Assembly: GCA_022562085.1 (NCBI GenBank)
Contig: JADFPY010000012.1
Coordinates: forward strand, 1,546 to 37,373
DNA length: 35,828 nucleotides
Reading direction: 5' to 3'
Source of the DNA: a candidate division KSB1 bacterium
GTDB lineage: Bacteria > Zhuqueibacterota > Zhuqueibacteria > Oceanimicrobiales > Oceanimicrobiaceae
A program made the position numbers and the translations under genes. Of this stretch, positions 31,766 through 35,828 are shown one piece after another (positions within the stretch are counted from its first letter, which is position 1; every line of letters starts with the position of its first letter). The notes under the pieces were generated by a model that had not been told where the DNA came from, ran no database searches, and saw only the letters and a list, made by a program, of their open reading frames with translations.

Positions 31766-32974
31766 TTAAAAATTCTGCGTCGCCTTTTCAAAAGCCTTCA
31801 GAAAAATATCAATGAGTTCCAGCTCTTTTAAGCCAAGCTTGCCTGCATATTCCGAAAAATTCGCCCAATCTCCTTTTTCATAGCTAACAACCAGCTCATA
31901 CACATCCCGCAGCTGATTTTTCTCACCTAATAAAGCTTTTTTAATGTCATCTGCTAAAGGCAGTTTGGCAAGAATATCTTCAAGGGGTTGATCGAGTAAG
32001 GCATCAATCATAGAGAACAGCCCCATCAGAAAGAGCTCCGAAGCTCGATTCTTATTGCCAATCGGCGGCGCTATCATTTCACAACTATTGGCCCGGATCA
32101 GGGACAGCGCCAGCAGTTCCTGCGATTTGTCTTTGCCAATAATCTGCAGTGCGAAAAGGGACAACCACTTTTGGGATTCCCGAATACCCAGAAGTGACAA
32201 CGCGTGTTTGATGGAACGGATTTTATTGTCGAAACCGAAATACGGCGAATTAAGATAGTTCAGCAGTTTATAAGAAAGGGATAAGTCCTGCTTCAAGACT
32301 TTTGCCAGTTCATCGAAATCAACTTCGGGTTGGTTGATCTCATTGAGTATTTGGAGATAATTTAGTTTGTAGGCCGGTACATCCTTACCGGCAATGATTC
32401 GAGGTTTGCTAAAATAATATCCCTGAAAATAGGAATAGCCATAATCCACTGCCTGCTCAATATCTTCCTGAGTCTCGACCTTTTCTGCAAGAAATTTAAT
32501 ACGTGATGTTCCGATATTGTGGATGACGTTGCCTCTTTCGATGCCATAGGTCTGGATAAAATCGACTTTGATGATATCTACTAAATCGATTAGGTTTTCA
32601 TAACCAGGCGAAAAAACAAAATCATCTAAAACCAGTAAATAACCCAGGTCCTTCAGCTTTTTGCACGCGCTGATGATTTCCTCATCAGGTTCAATATTTT
32701 CCAGAATTTCAATAACCATTATTTCCTTTGGGAAAAAAGAAGCAACTTGATCGAGTAGTAGTTTCCTGGTAAAATTTATAAAAGCCTTTTTCCCGTTGGT
32801 CAGTGTATCCATGCCAATAGAAAGAAAGCTGTTGGTAAGAACCTGCTTTGTTCTGCTGTCGCCATCCGAGTGATCAAAAAAGTTCTGCTCGAACCCGGAG
32901 CGAAACAGGAGCTCGTAAGCATATACCTTTTGTTGCCGATCAAAAATGGGTTGCCTGGCTACGAAGACGTCCAT
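31766..32974 (-). CDS. EAL-HDOD domain signalling protein
   Basis: 402 residues. The N-terminal half (about 1-200) is an EAL-type fold: FVARQPIFDRQQKVYAYELL, then AFINFTRKLL, LVLDDFV, IIKVDF, FLAEKVET, and YGYSYFQGYYFSKP. EAL itself reads YEL, and several acidic metal ligands differ, so c-di-GMP hydrolysis is doubtful. The C-terminal half is an HDOD domain (LKQDLSLSYKLLNYLNSPYF and IRSIKHALSLLGIRESQKWL). Proteins of this YuxH-like architecture act as signalling scaffolds in motility or stress. It is convergent with the ATP-grasp gene and upstream of pilus genes on the other strand. Confidence 0.88.
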   Translation of the reverse strand: MDVFVARQPIFDRQQKVYAYELLFRSGFEQNFFDHSDGDSRTKQVLTNSFLSIGMDTLTNGKKAFINFTRKLLLDQVASFFPKEIMVIEILENIEPDEEIISACKKLKDLGYLLVLDDFVFSPGYENLIDLVDIIKVDFIQTYGIERGNVIHNIGTSRIKFLAEKVETQEDIEQAVDYGYSYFQGYYFSKPRIIAGKDVPAYKLNYLQILNEINQPEVDFDELAKVLKQDLSLSYKLLNYLNSPYFGFDNKIRSIKHALSLLGIRESQKWLSLFALQIIGKDKSQELLALSLIRANSCEMIAPPIGNKNRASELFLMGLFSMIDALLDQPLEDILAKLPLADDIKKALLGEKNQLRDVYELVVSYEKGDWANFSEYAGKLGLKELELIDIFLKAFEKATQNF

Positions 32975-33389
32975 GTGTTATTCTCAAAATCTACTTTCGA
33001 TGTTATATCACTTTATCGCCTCTTCCAGTGCTTGCCTTTAACATTTACCTGAATACAGTGTTAGGCCATTAGCTGTTGGCCTTTGGCTTTTGATTTTTGA
33101 GAACTGTAGATCGTAAATCTTAGATCGTCAATCATATATCGTATATCAGATTCTGGACTCGCACATATACGATTTACGATATGCGATCTACGATTTGCGA
33201 TTTTCAAAAAGAGCCTGTACTACTAATTGCCAGGAGCCAATCGCTCGATTTAGGATTTAAGTTCATGTCGCCTGATGTGGCTAACCTTTCTCTCAAGTCT
33301 TCTCGAACACCCTATAAAGGTTTGCCTGGTAAGTTCCGATAGAAGAGGATAACCTACAAACTATGAAGCAGCTAAATCAAAATTAAATA
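32975..33389. other. Intergenic region with long inverted repeat
   Basis: No gene recognised. It holds the ATCGTA-rich inverted repeat at 33094-33210. A short ATG frame at 33363 (MKQLNQN, with GAGGA upstream) ends at 33386, just before the GTG of the PilB-like gene; it may be the remnant of that gene's original start. Confidence 0.5.
33094..33210. repeat. Imperfect ~50-bp inverted repeat rich in ATCGTA
   Basis: TTTTTGA at 33094-33100 pairs with TCAAAAA at 33204-33210. Between them GTAGATCGTAAATC, TATATCGTATAT and TACGATTTACGATATGCG alternate as degenerate repeats. The arms are about 50 bp around a loop near AGATTCTGGACTCGC. It is non-coding. Confidence 0.6.
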
Positions 33390-34967
33390 GTGGAAGTAGA
33401 AAACCCACAATCCGGTGTTATAACCACCCTTGTTGAACAAGAAGGGCTTGAACATATTGACTTGTCACAGGTCGGCGTGATTGCTCCTGAGATTTTAAAT
33501 ACCATACCCGCTGAAATTGCAATCAAGTATAAAGTAATTCCCTTCTCGAAAGAGAAAGACGTCGTTTTGGTGACAATGGCAAATCCCTTCGATATATTTG
33601 CCGAAGAGGCCATTCGAGCGGATACCCATTACCGCCTGAAACTTCACTTCACACCGGAAGACCAAATTGATGAGTGGCTGGGTAAACTCTATTTGCAGAA
33701 TTACATCCCCGATTATGACGAAAGTTCGGCGGGAGACCACGAAGAAGATGGGCTTGATGCTAATGTCTTAAATATCGATGCTCTGGAAGAGGAGGCGGAT
33801 GATGCCCCGGCGATTAAATATGTAAATAAGATTTTGGTCAATGCGATCCGGGAAAGAGCCAGCGACATTCATATTGAGCCCCAAGAAAAGAGTTTGACCG
33901 TTCGCTTTAGAATAGACGGTGTGTTGCGGGACGTCGCCTCAGCGCCGAAACAATTTCAAGCCGGGATTATCTCCCGGATTAAAATTTTGAGCTCGCTGGA
34001 TATCGCTGAGCGAAGACTCCCACAGGACGGTCGAAGCAAAATTAAAATCTTCGGCCGCAATATCGATCTTCGTGTTTCCACATTACCGACTGTTTTCGGA
34101 GAAAAAGTGGTTTTACGTATTTTAGACAAAGACCTGCACTCCCTGAACATCGCCGATCTCGGCTTAGAACCTGATTTACAGGAGAAATTTAAAGGGGCCT
34201 TGAAACAGCCGCATGGCTTGATTCTGGTGACCGGTCCGACCGGTAGCGGTAAAACAACGTCGCTTTATTCAGCGCTTAATTATGTCAATATGCGGGACAA
34301 AAATATCATCACAATTGAAGACCCGGTCGAATACCAGTTGAAAGGAATTAACCAGGTTCAAGCGAAACCGGAGATCGACTTTACTTTTTCTGCGGGATTA
34401 AGATCCATACTCCGGCAAGATCCTGATATTATTATGGTGGGCGAAATTCGGGATTTAGAAACCGCTGAAATCGCCATGCGTTCGTCTCTCACCGGTCACC
34501 TGGTTTTTAGTACGTTACATACAAACGGCAGCATCCAAACATTGATGCGGCTAATTGATATGGGAATCGACCGCTATTTAATTTGCGCTGCCATTCGTCT
34601 TGTGCTGTCTCAAAGACTTGTCCGGCGTATCTGTTTTCACTGCTCTGAAAGTTACAAGTTCGATACGGCGATTTTAAAGAAATTTATTAAGAATCCCGAT
34701 TATTTTGAAAATCGTGAGTTTCGGCGCGGCAAGGGGTGTGTGCATTGTGGGGGTACAGGTTATTGGGGGCGGGTTGCCATATTTGAGTTTTTTAGTCTCG
34801 ATAATATAATTCGAAATATGATATTGGATAATGTGAGCATTGATGTGATTAGAAAAAAGGCTGAAGAACTTGGCATGGAAACTCTTTTCAAAAACGGGCT
34901 AAAAAAGGTTATCGCGGGCATTACCACAATAGATGAAATAATGATAGTGGCAACGGATTTGTCTTAA
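33390..34967 (+). CDS. Type IV pilus / type II secretion assembly ATPase (PilB/GspE-like)
   Basis: 525 residues. Walker A is GPTGSGKTT, the Asp box is ITIEDPVEYQLKGINQVQ, Walker B is LRQDPDIIMVGEIRD, and the His box is TGHLVFSTLHTN. A zinc-binding tetracysteine is seen as ICFHC and CVHCGGTG. The N-terminal domain starts only at VEQEGLEHIDLS; the first ~50 residues of the usual N1 domain are missing, and the start is a GTG without a Shine-Dalgarno. This may be truncation or a short variant. It powers pilus extension or secretion. The PilC-like gene follows after 23 nt. Confidence 0.92.
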   Translation: MEVENPQSGVITTLVEQEGLEHIDLSQVGVIAPEILNTIPAEIAIKYKVIPFSKEKDVVLVTMANPFDIFAEEAIRADTHYRLKLHFTPEDQIDEWLGKLYLQNYIPDYDESSAGDHEEDGLDANVLNIDALEEEADDAPAIKYVNKILVNAIRERASDIHIEPQEKSLTVRFRIDGVLRDVASAPKQFQAGIISRIKILSSLDIAERRLPQDGRSKIKIFGRNIDLRVSTLPTVFGEKVVLRILDKDLHSLNIADLGLEPDLQEKFKGALKQPHGLILVTGPTGSGKTTSLYSALNYVNMRDKNIITIEDPVEYQLKGINQVQAKPEIDFTFSAGLRSILRQDPDIIMVGEIRDLETAEIAMRSSLTGHLVFSTLHTNGSIQTLMRLIDMGIDRYLICAAIRLVLSQRLVRRICFHCSESYKFDTAILKKFIKNPDYFENREFRRGKGCVHCGGTGYWGRVAIFEFFSLDNIIRNMILDNVSIDVIRKKAEELGMETLFKNGLKKVIAGITTIDEIMIVATDLS

Positions 34968-34990
34968 CTTTACTCCCTAAGAATCGAAAC

Positions 34991-35828
34991 ATGGATAAAA
35001 ATTCTAATATTATTGTTCAACCAGGCAGGCGGTTGAACCTCAGCAAGGAAAATTCAAAGTCCATTTTTTCACGACCGAAGGGTAAAGATGGTCAGCTCAA
35101 TAAAGCCTCCGGATTAAGCGCCCTTCTAAAAACAAGCTCTAAATTAATTTCACCCAAACCGGTTAAACGGGAAGAAGTTTATGTTTTTGCGAATCAATTG
35201 GCGGTGCTTTTAGATGCCGGTGTTTCCATGCTTTCCGCTTTGTCCATACTTTCTCAGCAAACCCAGGACGCACGGTTTCGAAAAGTCATCGATCAGCTTC
35301 AAGAGGATATCAATGCCGGAGCGACAGTTACTAAAGCGTTTTCCAGCTTCCCCAATATATTTCCGCACTTGTTTGTTTCTCTGATTCGGGCTGCCGAGGT
35401 TGGCGGGCAGCTTCCTCAAATATTAAGACTCGTTTCTCATTACTTGCAAGAGCAGGACAAAGTAGATAAAAAGCTGAAATCCGCAATTGTCTATCCAAAA
35501 TTTGTGTTTGGTTTCTTTATGGTGGTGTTGATCGGCATTCTTTTTGGGCTCGTGCCAAAGTTTGAAGAGACATTTAAATCTTTTGGCAGCGAACTTCCGG
35601 CACCAACTCAACTTCTCCTGGACTTCAGCCGGTTTGTAAGTGATAATCTGGTTTTTGGGATTCTCGGAATCGTGGCGTTTATTATTTCTTATAAACGTTT
35701 TAAGAAGACCGACGCCGGGAGACTCTTTTTTGATAAATTGAAATTAAAAATACCGGTTGTCGGCGATTTGACCCAGAAAGCTGCGCTTTCAAAATTTTGC
35801 CGGACCTTAAAAATTCTCATGCAAAGTG
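34991..35828 (+). CDS. PilC/GspF-like inner-membrane platform protein (partial, cut by window end)
   Basis: The open frame runs from an ATG to the window edge (279 codons so far). After a polar N-terminus (about 65 residues), VYVFANQLAVLLDAGVSML opens the first T2SSF domain, with LIRAAEVGGQLPQILRLVSHYLQEQ typical of PilC/GspF. A hydrophobic segment FVFGFFMVVLIGILFGLVPK follows, and the second domain begins at KIPVVGDLTQKAALSKFCRT. It forms the platform for the preceding ATPase. Confidence 0.92.
   Translation, partial: MDKNSNIIVQPGRRLNLSKENSKSIFSRPKGKDGQLNKASGLSALLKTSSKLISPKPVKREEVYVFANQLAVLLDAGVSMLSALSILSQQTQDARFRKVIDQLQEDINAGATVTKAFSSFPNIFPHLFVSLIRAAEVGGQLPQILRLVSHYLQEQDKVDKKLKSAIVYPKFVFGFFMVVLIGILFGLVPKFEETFKSFGSELPAPTQLLLDFSRFVSDNLVFGILGIVAFIISYKRFKKTDAGRLFFDKLKLKIPVVGDLTQKAALSKFCRTLKILMQS

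Overview
The window reads as a chromosomal segment of a Gram-negative, AT-leaning bacterium. It has outer-membrane beta-barrels, a two-haem cytochrome c, a type IV pilus / type II secretion pair and a sigma-54 activator. The style of genes and repeats suggests the FCB superphylum (for example KSB1, Calditrichota or Bacteroidota relatives). That placement is an impression, not a proof.

Layout. 1-624: no convincing gene, but strongly folded DNA and a GTCATT inverted-repeat block. 625-5637 (minus): a ferrous-iron operon reading porin, periplasmic FMN-binding protein, membrane-FeoA fusion, FeoB, and a 50-residue FeoB-associated Cys protein. 6083-8882 (plus): a HemX/CcsA-like membrane protein coupled to a sigma-54 activator whose N-terminal third is a catalytically dead glutamyl-tRNA reductase. 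9262-10874: a decayed patch with an AI-2E-type transporter pseudogene and a GC-rich membrane protein. 10907-21794 (minus): a complete haem operon, hemA-C-D-E-N-perR-H-G-B-L. 22413-25395 (minus): a SulP transporter with STAS and cNMP-binding domains, followed by a frameshifted cytochrome b-like gene. 25630-31753: a PqqB-like secreted metallo-beta-lactamase-fold protein, an OMP, a clipped LytTR protein, a secreted epoxide-hydrolase-like enzyme, a frameshifted secreted protein, a dihaem cytochrome c and an ATP-grasp enzyme. 31766-35828: an EAL-HDOD protein, then PilB/GspE-like and PilC/GspF-like genes, the last cut by the window edge.

Most interesting result. The protein at 6909-8882 joins a GluTR (HemA) pseudoenzyme to an intact sigma-54 AAA+ domain (GESGTGKE, GAFTGA) and a Fis-type helix-turn-helix. 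The catalytic Cys has become Asp and the NADPH glycine motif is gone. The GluTR dimerisation domain appears to be replaced by the AAA+ domain after the spinal helix. The gene sits directly behind a hemX-like gene, where hemA itself often lies. A perfect dyad, TTTTCA-N3-TGAAAA, followed by a degraded dyad exactly 21 bp away, lies upstream of this hemX-regulator pair and again upstream of the hemA operon. This suggests an undescribed haem-pathway regulatory circuit in which a former pathway enzyme acts as the sensor. PerR, encoded inside the haem operon, is the main rival candidate for binding these sites. No clear -24/-12 promoter was found.

The iron operon, the haem operon, PerR and the cytochrome genes fit together as an iron-to-haem-to-cytochrome supply line.
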